This document shows positions 11,005 through 22,800 of a DNA stretch of 64,000 nucleotides, in pieces. Position numbers and translations under genes: made by a program. The notes under the pieces are model-generated. The model made no database searches and had not been told where the DNA came from. It was given only the letters and a program-made list of their open reading frames with translations. How positions within the stretch are numbered: the stretch's first letter is position 1; each line of letters begins with the position of its first letter. The DNA lies in NCBI RefSeq assembly GCF_030052815.1, contig NC_079504.1, positions 51,421,250 through 51,485,249 of the forward strand, read 5' to 3'. Source of the DNA: Hevea brasiliensis (taxonomy: Eukaryota > Streptophyta > Magnoliopsida > Malpighiales > Euphorbiaceae).

Positions 11005-13109
11005 TGAAGGAATGGAAACGTGAAAAACACAAGTTTATACCATTGAATTCAAAATTTTCACCTAGGGTCATATGCATCATGCAAGATTTATTTTTATCTA
11101 TTTGATTTCAATGATAAACAACATATTAAAACTCTTTTAATATGTTTTTGGATCTATATTTGCCATTTAAGATTTTAAAATTAATCAGATTAATTTTAGA
11201 ACCCTATATTAAGTCAAGAACGATTACACTAACCTCTTGATGCACTGCAGCGTATCTGCGCCTTTGAGATTCGTCTTCAGGACACCAGATGTTGTCCCTC
11301 TAGCTTGTCCACACTAAGAACACCTATGGCAGCCCTTGAACAGCTTCTAAAGCCTTTTCTATTAATTAGAAATTCAAGTTCTGCCTTTTAAGAGATTAGA
11401 GATGTAAACAGGACACTTGAAACAATTTCTAGTATTCTTAATTCAAGAGATTGATGGCTAATCTCTTTGAATTGATGAGAGATGAAGAAGAATAGAGGGA
11501 GGGCTGCAAAATGGCGTGACCAAGGAGTGTGGCTGCTGGTTGTATTTTATTTTCTCATAACAACACTTAAATAGCTAGGTTAACACATTAAACCCTTGCC
11601 ACATGTCACCCTTTGATTAGCTCTAGGTTTAAGTGACCCAATCACATTGTGCCAAGTGTCAAACCTATATGTAATCTTGATTTTAATCATCTTACATGAT
11701 TAAAAAACATTTGGCAAGCTTATGTGTTATGCCATGTGTCACCATCTCATGGTGCCACGTGTCACACTGTGAAATGACCAAAATGCCCCTGTGTCTTAAT
11801 TTTGAGTTCTCAACCCAAAATAATTATTTTTCTTCTTCTAATTAATTTATATCAAATATAAATTAATTAATTAATCTCTATTAATTAATTTCTCCTTAAT
11901 TAAATTCATATTTAAACACTTTAAATATAAATTTAACTTATATTATACACCCAATAATCTAGATTTGGTTTCAAGTCATGCTAGGGACTTTGCAAACTAA
12001 TTGCAAACCAAACCTATTTAATTAATCAATTAAACTCTTTAATTAATTAATTAAATCATATTTAAATAGGTGATAACTTGTGTATGTGTGTGACTTACTA
12101 GGCTCATCACTAATTGGCAATGAGACATGATATCAACTCTTAATATCATCAGAACTCTTTCTTACCATAAATGATTTCTCTAAATCATTTTTTGAACCTC
12201 ATAGACCATGGTTAACACCTAGCATAGCATGCCATGGCCACCCAATTAGTAATAAGGTTTACCTTAAATGAACCTATAATCATATGTTACCATGCACTAG
12301 AATCTCTCTGTTATAAAATCCCAACTCAACCTGGAGTCATGGTTTATGTCAAACTCCATTTGCTATGAATATTATGTTCTCTTTTAATTCCAGTTCTTGA
12401 TTAAAAAGATTTTCTCATCAGAAACTCTTTTCTGAATAAATCTATCTGTCCTGGCCAGGAACTTGAAACATCAATAACAATTAAATGAACATAGGATTTT
12501 ATCTCTATTTACTTAGAGGAACAGATTCCATCTTGATCAACACCTACCTCCATATATAACTAGTAGGAGCCAACACATGCCCATATACCCATACACAATA
12601 CAAGTATGAAAGCAGTATCAAACTCAAACTACCTATATACAAGATAACTGTATATCTCGTGTCTAAAGATTATATGCATCGATATGATTTATGACAAAAC
12701 ATTGACAAGAGTAAACTCCATGTGCTTGTCATAAGTGTCACTGGTTCGGCCTACTTATCATTTATAAGTGCCTATCATATTTGTTATATGGCATGAGACT
12801 CACCATTCCATCTTATTTATATCTCATATAAATAACTTGGGAACAAACATGAATACAATCTTTCTGGATAAGTCATGTCCTTATTATGAAGTATCCTCGA
12901 TTGTGAACCTATTTATGATACTTCGTGCTAGAAATATTGTCACTCATATTCTTAACAACTTAAGAGTAATATTTCTAACAAAATATCAATGGACCTTTTC
13001 TATTACACATAAATATATTATGTAAGTGGAAAAGTGGAAATGCCTTTTATTAATAAAAATATGTACAAGATACATACTAAATGATATGCTCTAGGGCATA
13101 CTACTAACA
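11005..13109 (-). repeat. CopT LTR A (3' LTR)
   Basis: 2105 bp. On the minus strand it starts TGTTAGTAGTATGCCC at 13109 and ends CATTCCTTCA at 11005. A weak TATA-like CTATTTAAG (minus) lies at 11574-11566. An antisense open frame at 12768-13025 is present in all copia LTRs here. Confidence 0.92.
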
Positions 13110-13119
13110 ATCTCCCACT
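13110..13119 (-). other. Polypurine tract of CopT internal 1
   Basis: The minus strand reads AGTGGGAGAT immediately before the LTR start TGTTAG. This is the standard plus-strand primer position of a copia element. Confidence 0.85.
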
Positions 13120-13122
13120 AGC

Positions 13123-15200
13123 ACTAGAGCCATTCATTACAATATCTTAGACCTATCTTCTTAAGATGTCGGTCTAACTCGAGTCCGTGACATAGGCTTA
13201 GTGAATGGATCACCGGATTTTCACCGATGCTATTTTCTGCATGGCTACATCGCCGCCCAACTATTTCTCCGATAATGTGGTAGCGCTTTCTATGTGTTTG
13301 GATTTCTTGTGAGACCTTAGTTCCTTAGCTCAGATGATCGCTCTCCATTATTGTCACAAAGGTAGTGGAACCGCTGACTCAATGGAAGGAACTACGTAAG
13401 TTACGCCACGAACTTCTTTATCCAAATAGCTTCCTTTGCAAAGATCTCGATGCAAAGAATATACTCGACCTCTGTAGTGGAATCTGCAGTTGTGCTCGCT
13501 TTGGAACTCTTCCAACCGATCGCACTCCATTACAAATGAACACATATCCAGAGGTAGACTTTCTATCATCGATACGATTAGAAATATAACCATCCAATTG
13601 CAAGTCTCCACCTCCATAAATCAAGAATAAATCCTAGTACACAACATTGCATACATTAAACTTCCAATCATATGGAATCCATCTTATCTCTTTCTTGTCT
13701 TTGGAGACATCTCTTTAGAAAGATGGATACCATGTCCTCTCTTGGAATCAAGCATGTCAAACCTCTTTAACACCTTTTCCAAGTATAGACTTTGGGATAA
13801 ACCAATTATTCTTTATCTCTATAGATGTGAATCCCAAGAATATAGGTTGCCTCTAAGTCTTTCATGGAGAATGTATTTGACAACCATACCTTTATATGTC
13901 ATCCACATATAAGACAAGGAAAGTGATCACTAACCTTCTTATATACACATGGCTCATCCTCATTTTGAAAACCAAAGGATTTAATGGCTTCATCAAAATG
14001 AAAAAAAAAGGATTTAATGGCTTCATCAAATGGATGTTCCAACTCTTTTAACCCATAAATGGATCATACCTTGGAACCATCTTGGGATCAAATCCCTAGG
14101 TTGTTCCATGAAAATGTTTTCTTCAATGTATCCATTGAGAAAAGCTATTTTGACATCCATCCGCCAAATCTCATAATCATAGTATAATAAAATCCTAATT
14201 GATTTATCAATTTTCTTCTTGAAAACCCATTTATTCTAGGTATAATCAACAAGATCCCAAACTTGATTCTTATACATGGAATCAATCATTTCATAGCATC
14301 AATCCATTTTGAAGAGTCTGCTTCTTCATAGGTAAGTGGATCATCTCCATGATCTACTTCTTCATGAGTAGACAACTCTTGTTCTTCTTCCAAGAAAACC
14401 ATATCTCGATATTTCATCGACTAGATGGATCTATATCCATGTTCTCCAATTCTAACTCTATTGAACAAATTGTTGTTCAAGAAATGTGGCATCTCTACTT
14501 ATCACAACCTTTTGTGAAGTAGGCAAATAAAAATAATATCCAAAACTATCTTTTGGATATCCAACAAATCGACCTTTGGACAACCCCAAATCTTAACATG
14601 CTTAAGACTTGGTTTTCTTCCATGCCATATCTCATAAGGTGTGGAAGGATGGAATCATTCTAATGCAAATCCCCAAAAGAAGATTGGCATATAGCTCATC
14701 ATACCGATTTCTCCTTCGATACACCATTGAGAAAAATGCCATGCTCTCTCAAGTATTCATCAAAAATATTCACCTCCATGATCTAATCAAAGAGCTTTAA
14801 TATTCTTTCCTGTTTGATTTTCTACTTCAGATTTAAATTCTTTGAACTTTTCAAAAGATTTATGTTTGTATTTCATCAAATACAAATACCCAAACCTTGA
14901 TTTATCATCAGTAAAGGTAATAAAATAATGAAAACCCCCCTCTAGCCATTTCTTTAAATGGACCACATACATCACTATGTATTAGCTCCAAAATATTTTC
15001 AGCTCTTAGCCCTTGTCCAACAAAGGGTGATCTAGTCATTTTACCCTGAAGGCAAAATTCACAAGTTGGAGTAGGCTCAAAGCCCAATGAGGATAGAATC
15101 CCCATTTTCTCCAATTTTGCAATCCTATCTTCTGCAACATGACATAACCTTAAGTGCCAAATATATTTTGAACTTGAGTTGGTTTTCACCATGGCATTGC
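13123..15200 (-). pseudogene. pol: CopT internal 1 pol, heavily deleted (IN, RT, RNase H)
   Basis: This is a collapsed copia pol. Compared with the sister copy at 25106-27801 it carries GAG-pre and integrase N-terminus at 15192-14790 (WHLRLCHVAEDRIAKLEKMG, then CEFC and HSDVCGPF), scattered RT sequence at 14790-13640 including YVDD near 13898-13909, and RNase H at 13620-13123. From about 14790 down to 13110 roughly 600 bp is missing relative to the sister, in dozens of deletions of 1 to about 35 bp. From 14800 to 17839 the two copies are almost the same length and nearly identical. It cannot encode a working enzyme. Such patchy decay is odd and could be genuine or an assembly artefact. Confidence 0.87.
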
Positions 15201-16055
15201 ATTAATTTAGATTGCTATACTCTGGGCAGTGGAAACAATTTCTTACTGGCAATGGAAACACTTTCCTGTTGGCAATGGAAACACTTTCATTTGCCTTTGT
15301 CAGCTTTGGTCTTTGTTTTTTTGTTTAGCTATTTTCTTAGAAGGACCAGGAATCTGAGATTTCTTTTTCTTATTGACCTTCTTCTTGTTGGACTTTCCAG
15401 TAGAAGAAGATGCAATCAAAGCTACCTCTTTTCCTTTATTGCCTGGCATATTCTTTTGAGCAATAACCAACATGTTGAGTAAACCAACTAAGGTGCATTC
15501 CTATTTAGTCATATGGAAATTTGTCACAAAATTCCCAAAAGACTCAGGAAGGGACTGAAGGATCAAATCCGTCTGTAGTTGGAAATCCATGTTGAAGTCA
15601 AGATGTTCCAACTGCTCAATCAGCCGAATCATCTTGTGGACATGATCCCCAACATTCTGTCCCTCAGACATCCTCATACGGAATAGCTGTCTAGATATCT
15701 CATACCTAGCATTCCTGCTGTGCTCACTACACAACTCTTATAGGTGAAGGAGGATCTCACTCGCACTCTGCATATTCTCATGTTGCTTCTGTAACTCATT
15801 ACTCATGGAAGTAAGCATGTAACACTTAGCTCTCATATCATGCTCCTTCCACTTGTCCAAAGTATCATGTTCCTCTTGTGTGGCCTCTGGAGGTAAGGGA
15901 CCAGGAACATTTGAATCTAGAACATATCCTATATGTTCAAGGTTCAGGACAAGTTTCAAATTTCTTAGCCAATCAGACAGATTAGGTCCTGTCAACCTAT
16001 TGTGATCAAGTATGCTTGCAAGGATATTGGATGGTGGTGGTTGTTCTGTGCTCAT
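15201..16055 (-). pseudogene. gag: CopT internal 1 gag, broken
   Basis: This is a copia gag of the UBN2 type (nucleocapsid/capsid of a Ty1/copia element). The ATG at 16055-16053 starts MSTEQPPPSN. The UBN2-like core runs to 15738 (LSDWLRNLKLVLNLEHIGYV, DKWKEHDMRAKCYML). A TAA at 15737-15735 replaces a CAA codon (the CopH copy near 63960 has CTGCAAGAG). The frame resumes at 15734 (HSRNARYEISRQLFRMRM) and meets TAG at 15500-15498. The basic, lysine-rich tail lies at about 15480-15310. The zinc-knuckle end is scrambled: a 23-bp block containing GGCAATGGAAACACTTTC is present three times at 15229-15290, and the protease that should follow is deleted. The sister copy at 27802-28669 shares all of these lesions except start-codon loss. 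Confidence 0.85.
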
Positions 16056-16121
16056 TATTATTAGAAAATTAATTGCAGAAATAACCAGATTAATTAGTAA
16101 ATGTATCATGTAATTAACCAA

Positions 16122-17824
16122 AATGATTATGGTCTTTTAATCAAATTGGTCCTCCCACTAACTTAGCGAATCCTACAATTCCAAAGTAGAAAATGGAAAT
16201 CCTAGTTAGATGGATTTCTAGTGGGTGATTGAATTCTTATAATTCTATTGATCATCCTCAGGTACATCCATTATTGGAATTACAATAAACTATAAGTGAT
16301 CAACTCCTTACCCATCACATCTCATGTGAGGTTCAATCCTTTACCTAGCCCCTAATGCTCAAAATCTCAGGTACATCCATTATTGACTTATCTTGCATTA
16401 GTTAAGTTGATCCCATTGAGCCAGTAATTATGCAAATAATTTTAATGTCCTCAGGTACATCCAATATTGGCCACGAAACCACTTACATATTTACAACATC
16501 TCATGCTTAACAATTACTCTTAAGAAAATCTCTTAAATTAATTGCATCTCATGCAACTATTTAAAATTTCTTAAAATAATTGCCCCAATGGAGGGCCTAT
16601 GTTATAATTACTTTAATTATAGCATATCCAACTTAATCATTTGTTTGGAAGATTTTATGGTCATTCTAATTACTATTAAGGTCTCACTTTGCACATTATC
16701 CATTTAGCATGCATATATCATATAATTGCATACATTTCCATACATCTCATGCATTCATGGATAAGCAGTAAATATGGTATGATCATGGACTTTCTAAGGG
16801 ATTCAATTCTGAGCCACCAAGAATTGAATCAGGGAATTCCTAGGTGCATTTCATTCATTCATTTTACAAGAGTTGCTGAAGGAGTACATAATCAACACTT
16901 GATCTTGAATTCCTCCCACTGGTCCCACCAATGCTCTTGACCTCCTTGAACTTCTTGCAATCCAATATTACATAGTAATCCTTAGCATACCAAGGCGAAT
17001 TTACAAGAACTTAAATAAATGAAATTACAACCCAAAAATTATTACAAACTTAATAATATATGCCCAAAATAAATTAAAATAAATTAATTAATTTACAATC
17101 CCAAAGAAACATAAAAGAAATAAATCCAATCACATTGGTCTTTTATAGTCCATGATCATCCATCATGCATATCACTATTTAACAATTAAATAAAACATAC
17201 ATACTTAAATTAAATTGAATATCTCATATTCAACTTAAAAATCCAGATTTGAATATGATTCAAATAAATTTAAAAATTCAGATTTGAATCTCATTCAAAC
17301 AAATTTAAAATTCAGATTTGAATCACATTCAAACAACTTTAAAAATTCAGATTTGAATCACATTCTATCATTTTTTAAAAAATCAGATTTGAATCACATT
17401 CAAACATTTTTTTAAAAATCAGATCTGAATTTTATTCAATCAATTTTAAAAAATCAGATTCAAATATGATTCAAACAACTTTCAAAATTCAGATTTGAAT
17501 CACATTCAAACAACTTTTAAAATTCAGATTTGAATCACATTCAAACAATTTTTAAAATTCTGATTTGAATCATAATTTAATTGTGTGATTAAAAATCCTA
17601 ATTAAACATTTTAATTAGTCATAAGATGAACCTTTCATCATGCAACAATTGCAGAATTTAATAACAACCATGCGCACCATGATCTTCCAAAGCCATGCGC
17701 ACCATGTTGGAGTTCATCAAGCATGCCGCCACACCTCTTGATCCAACCAGCAATGGATCAATCATCTCATGATCAAATCACACAATTAAATCATATAATA
17801 AACAATCTAAATGGCAAATATTGT
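16122..17824 (-). other. CopT internal 1 untranslated leader
   Basis: A 1.7-kb non-coding leader between PBS and gag. It contains three spaced copies of a CTCAGGTACATCCATTATTG motif (16257, 16366, 16450), an AT-rich tract, and the tandem repeats listed separately. An antisense open frame at 16689-16940 recurs in the other two leaders; I do not regard it as a gene. Confidence 0.75.
17210..17585 (-). repeat. Imperfect tandem repeats in copia leader
   Basis: About nine to ten units of 30-37 bp share the core CAGATTTGAATCACATTC followed by AAACAA and an A/T run. Each core contains GATTTGAATC, which is close to a palindrome. The same array occurs at 29830-30185 and, in reverse, at 41765-42135. 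Confidence 0.87.
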
Positions 17825-17837
17825 GGCTCTGATACCA
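17825..17837 (-). other. Primer-binding site, CopT internal 1
   Basis: The minus strand reads TGGTATCAGAGCC, two bases after the LTR end CCTTCA. It is complementary to initiator tRNA-Met. Confidence 0.88.
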
Positions 17838-19525
17838 ATTGAAGGAATGGAAATGTGAAAAACACAAGTTTATACCATTGAATTCAAAATTTTCACCTAG
17901 GGTCACATGCATCATGCAAGATTTATTTTTATATATTTGATTTCAATGATAAACAACATATTAAAACTCTTTTAATATGTTTTTGGATCTGTATTTGCTA
18001 TTTAAGATTTTAAAATTAATCAGATTAATTTTAGAACCCTAGATTAAATCAAGAACGATTACACTAACCTCTTGATGCACTGCAGCGTATCTGCGCCTTT
18101 GAGATTCGTCTTCCGGACACCAAATGTTGTCCCTCTAGCTTGTACACACCAAGAACACCTATGGCAGCCCTTGAACAGCTTCTAAAGCCTTTTCTATTAA
18201 TTAGAAATTCAAGTTCTGCCTTTTAAGAGATTAGAGATGTAAACAGGACACTAGAAACAATTTCTAGTGTTCTTAATTCAAGAGATTGATGGCTAATTTC
18301 TTTGAATTGATGAGAGATGAAGAAGAATAGAGGGAGGGCTGCAAAATGGCGTGACCAAGGAGTGTGGCTGCTGGTTGTATTTTATTTTCTCATAACAACA
18401 CTTAAATAGCTAGGTTAACACATTAAACCCTTGCCACATGTCACCCTTTGATTAGCTCTAGGTTTAAGTGACCCAATCACATTGTGCCAAGTGTCAAACC
18501 TGTATGTAATCTTGATTTTAATCATCTTACATGATTAAAAAACATTTTGCAAGCTTATATGTTATGCCATGTGTCACCATCTCATGGTGCCACGTGTCAC
18601 ACTGTGAAATGACCAAAATGCCCCTGTGTCTTAATTTTGAGTTCTCAACCCAAAATAATTATTTTTCTTCTTCTAATTATTTATATCAAATATAAATTAA
18701 TTAATTAATCTCTATTAATTAATTTCTTCTTAATTAAATTCATATTTAAACACTTTAAATATAAATTTAACTTATATTATACATCCAATAATCTAGATTT
18801 GGTTTCAAGTCATGCTAGGGACTTTGCAAACTAATTACAAACCAAACCTATTTAATTAATCAATTAAACTCTTTAATTAATTAATTAAATCATATTTAAA
18901 TAGGTGATAACTTGTGTATGTGTGTGACTTACTAGGCTCATCACTAATTGGCAATGAGACATGATATCAACTCTTAATATCATCAGAACTCTTTCTTAGC
19001 ATAAATGATTTCTCTAAATCATTTTATGAACCTCATAGACCATGGTTAACACCTAGCATAGCATGCCATGGCCACCCAATTAGTAATAAGGTTTACCTTA
19101 AATGAACCTATAATCATATGTTACCATGCACTAGAATCTCTCTACATAAAATCCCAACTCAACCTGGAGTCATGGTTTATGTCAAACTCCATTTGCTATG
19201 AATATTATGTTCTCTTTTAATTTCAGTTCTTGATTAAAAAGATTTTCTCATCAGGAACTCTTTTCTGAATAAATCTATCTGTCCTGGCCAGGAACTTGAA
19301 ACATCAATAACAATTAAATGAACATAGGATTTTATCTCTATTTACTTAGAGGAACAGATTCCATCTTGATCAACACCTACCTCCATATATAACTAGTAGG
19401 AGCCAACACATGCCCATATACCCATACATAGTACAAGTATGAAAGCAGTATCAAACTCAAACTACCTATACACAAGATAACTGTGCTATCTCAGGTCTAA
19501 AGATTATATACACTGATATGATTTA

Positions 19526-19876
19526 TGTCACATCCCGACTTAGCGGGCTGACTCAAGCCCCTCTGCAGGTGGCCATCTTGCAGCGTACCCCTGAGGCGGC
19601 GGTGCGACTCACAAGGTACTATCCGCTTTGGTGGAGTTCAATCCCTTCGCCCTGCAGAGCTAGGATTCGAACCCTTATCACCTCACGGGTTTGCCTCAAT
19701 TGGTAAGAGGCGAAGCAAACCCTTGGGGTGATAAGGGTTCGAATCCTAGCTCACAGGCAGGGATTGAACTCCACCAAAGCGACAAGACCTCAGAGTCGCA
19801 CCGCCTCAGGGGTACGCTGCAAGATGGCCACCCAGAGAGGGGCTTGAGCTGGGGCCCGCTAAGTCGGGATGTGACA
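19526..19876. repeat. 351-bp foldback element with tRNA-like A and B boxes
   Basis: The two arms, about 165 bp each, are inverted copies (TGTCACATCCCGACTTAGCG ... CGCTAAGTCGGGATGTGACA). The centre reads like the 5' half of a tRNA: a D-arm stem GCCTC/GAGGC (19693-19697, 19707-19711) inside an A-box-like TGCCTCAATTGG (19692-19703). A perfect B box GGTTCGAATCC follows at 19736-19746, 44 bases after the A-box start, as in tRNA genes. The left arm carries the B box in antisense (19663-19673). It is GC-rich compared with its surroundings. It may be an inverted dimer of a tRNA-derived SINE; it is not a functional tRNA gene. Confidence 0.7.
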
Positions 19877-19883
19877 ATAAATC

Positions 19884-22800
19884 TACAAGAGGTTAGTGCT
19901 TACTTATGCTAATATTCCTTTACTTCCATGTTAAGGACTTGAATTTAGTATGAAATTATAAGTTAAATGGACTAAAACTCATGTGTATGTGTACCATAAA
20001 TTTTGGCAGCCCTAAGGAAGGAACAATGATGGAGTATTTTTGATGGTTTTAATGGACTTAAAATGAATTAGAGATTATGTTTAAGGTGCATATACACATA
20101 TGTGATGAATGAAAGTGTGTATCTAAGGTGTATGTGTGAATCATAATGGGAAACTAGGGTTTGGGAGTGAAAATGTGGACTTGGCTTATGAAATTGTTAA
20201 AGGAAATTTTAATGGTCAATTAGTGACCATTTGAGGAGATTTGACCATAATATGGATTGAAAAATAGCATGGTAAAAGGGAATGACTATGCTGCCTAGGG
20301 ACAGCAGCAATGGACTGAAAATTCAGTCCAATTACACAGCCATAACTTGGGCTGTGTTGGTCCAATTTGTGTTTGGATAATTGGACATGAAACTAGGCTT
20401 ATAATGACACATTTTTGCTGAAGAAACCATGCCCAAAAGACCAAAGCAAGAGGACCAAAACTTGGCCCCAATCCGGATCCTCAGAATCGCACTGCAGAAA
20501 TGACCAAATGAACAGTAACTGTTCATTTGGCCATAACTCACTCTAGATTTGGTCAATTGACTTGAAAGTTTTACAGCAACAATTTAAGACATAGACAAAC
20601 AACTTTCATGAAGAAACCTACCCCAAATTATGACCAAAACCTAACCCAAATGGCAGTCACATTTACTGTTCAAACCTGCAACTCTGCAAATTTTCATTTG
20701 AGCAGTAATGTTTGGATGGCTATAACTCTCTCTAGAAAACTCAGATTTAGGCGATTCTTGAACCGATGGAAACCTAAGGCATAGTAGAACATTTCATATG
20801 AAGAAAGTTAGACCAAATTATGAACTTAACTTGGTCAAATTACTGACCAAAGTTGGACCAAAATCTGCCAAAACCCAAAAGTGCGGCATGAGCGATTACG
20901 TGAACAATAAACTTATTTTGGCCATAACTTGAGCTACAAAACTCCAAATGGAGTGATTCAAAAAAGGAAATTCAACTAGACAAAATAAGGAACAACTTTC
21001 ATGTTTACCATTTCCTCAAATTCCCACTACAACAATGCTTAATGGAATAGTAAAGTTAAGTTTCAAAAAACCGAAAATTGGCAATTTTGCCAAATGACCT
21101 AAGCTTTGAGGAAGTGACCAAAACTAACAAGTTTTAAATGCAAAATGTGGTATGTTGGGAATGCCAAAACCAATGTACATAATTTCTACCTAAAAGTCAA
21201 CATTTTTGTTGACCAAAGAGGTGAATAGTGACACCAAAACTTGAAATTCAAAATTTGAAATTAGAAATGCATCTAGGGGACTTTAAATTACAATTGGCAA
21301 TTAATACTAGCAAATGTAAAACTCAAAATGTGGGATCTTGGTGTAATTAGAATTAACATATCCCTTAAGTATAAAAAGTCAACATTTTGGTTGACTAGTA
21401 AGGTGAATAGTAATCAAAATAATTAGCAAATTAAGATGAAGACCTAGAACCAATTCTAAGCATTTAAGCTTAGAATGGTACGACAAATGTGGACTATGCA
21501 TCTTAGTTAAAATTGTTAAAAAGGGAATTAAGAGCATAAATTTGAAATCCATGAAATTTTCATGGATTACTTGAAACATGAAGAATAAGTCACCAAATTG
21601 ATGTAAATAGATAGTTAAGACTTATATGCCCATCACAAATGGAATTCATAAAATATTAGTAACTCAACTTGCAATATAAAATTTGTAATTACATAAGTAG
21701 ACTCTTGAATGTATAAATGAGAAAGGAAAAATGTTTTGAATACAATGGTACATGTGAACCATTGTTTAGAATTGGGATCAATATGAATAACATAATGAAT
21801 GGATAAATAAACCATATTAATGTATGAATGAGACATTAGTTCTCATTATTGTAAAGAGGAGAAGTATTTTGAGTACAATGGTATAAAAGGATAATTGATG
21901 TGAATTGTGATCATATAAATGATCAAATGAATGTATGAATTATGATTGAAATTTATCATGAAATAATGAAGTCATAAAGCACAATATATTAATATTTTAA
22001 AGTATCAAATGCCCTAGTATACCTAACAAGATTGGTTTGGATAGTTTGGCATGCCAATAGGGTATTGTTTTAGCAGTACTGCGAAAGGCTTTATGCCCGT
22101 ATTCATGGCTTTATGCCCGTATTCATGGCTTTTATGCCCGTACGCATGGCTTTTATGCCCGATTATGTGATATCATGGCTTTTTAGCCATCTCGATCGCA
22201 TACATGGTTGACGTTCTGCGTCCCATGGTATGACGGCCCGAGGCACGCGGTGTCAATGCCAACGACCGTTATCGATCCGATTGTCTAGCATAGGTTACTT
22301 GGGCGATCAATTAAAGTATTATTCAATTCAGCAGCTAAGTTAAGTTAAGTATAATGAAAATCCATAAAATTAAATTAAGTATTGAATGAATAAGCAAAAG
22401 AGATTAGTAAAAGAAACATAACAAAAAAATATAAGTTGCGAGAATGCAGGACTTGAAATACAATACAGATAGAATAAATTATATACCGCTAGTATTCTGA
22501 AAAGTTATAAACTAAGCACTTCCAAAGAGGAACAAACTAGTATATAAGATCGTTGATACTAGAAATACCATACCAAATTAAATTGATTCTTGAGTATCCG
22601 AATTATCATTTATTTCTTTCTTTACTTGTATATATTATTTCAGTTATATTATTGCACCACTAAGCGAAATGCTTAGCGCGATGGAATTGCTTCCTCGCAG
22701 TAATCAAGGTAAAACCAGATGGTATCGATGAGATTTTTGGAGTCGGATCTGCGAAGTGTCGGAAGAGTTCAAGATTGTCACCTCCTCAAGAATGCATGTA

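Noticed and set aside
17210..17585. CRISPR-like array
   Set aside because: Units are degenerate and contiguous without unique spacers, and they lie in a retrotransposon leader in plant DNA.
19680..19760. A functional tRNA gene
   Set aside because: A and B boxes and a D-arm are visible, but the anticodon arm and acceptor stem do not close, and the sequence is one arm of a long inverted repeat.
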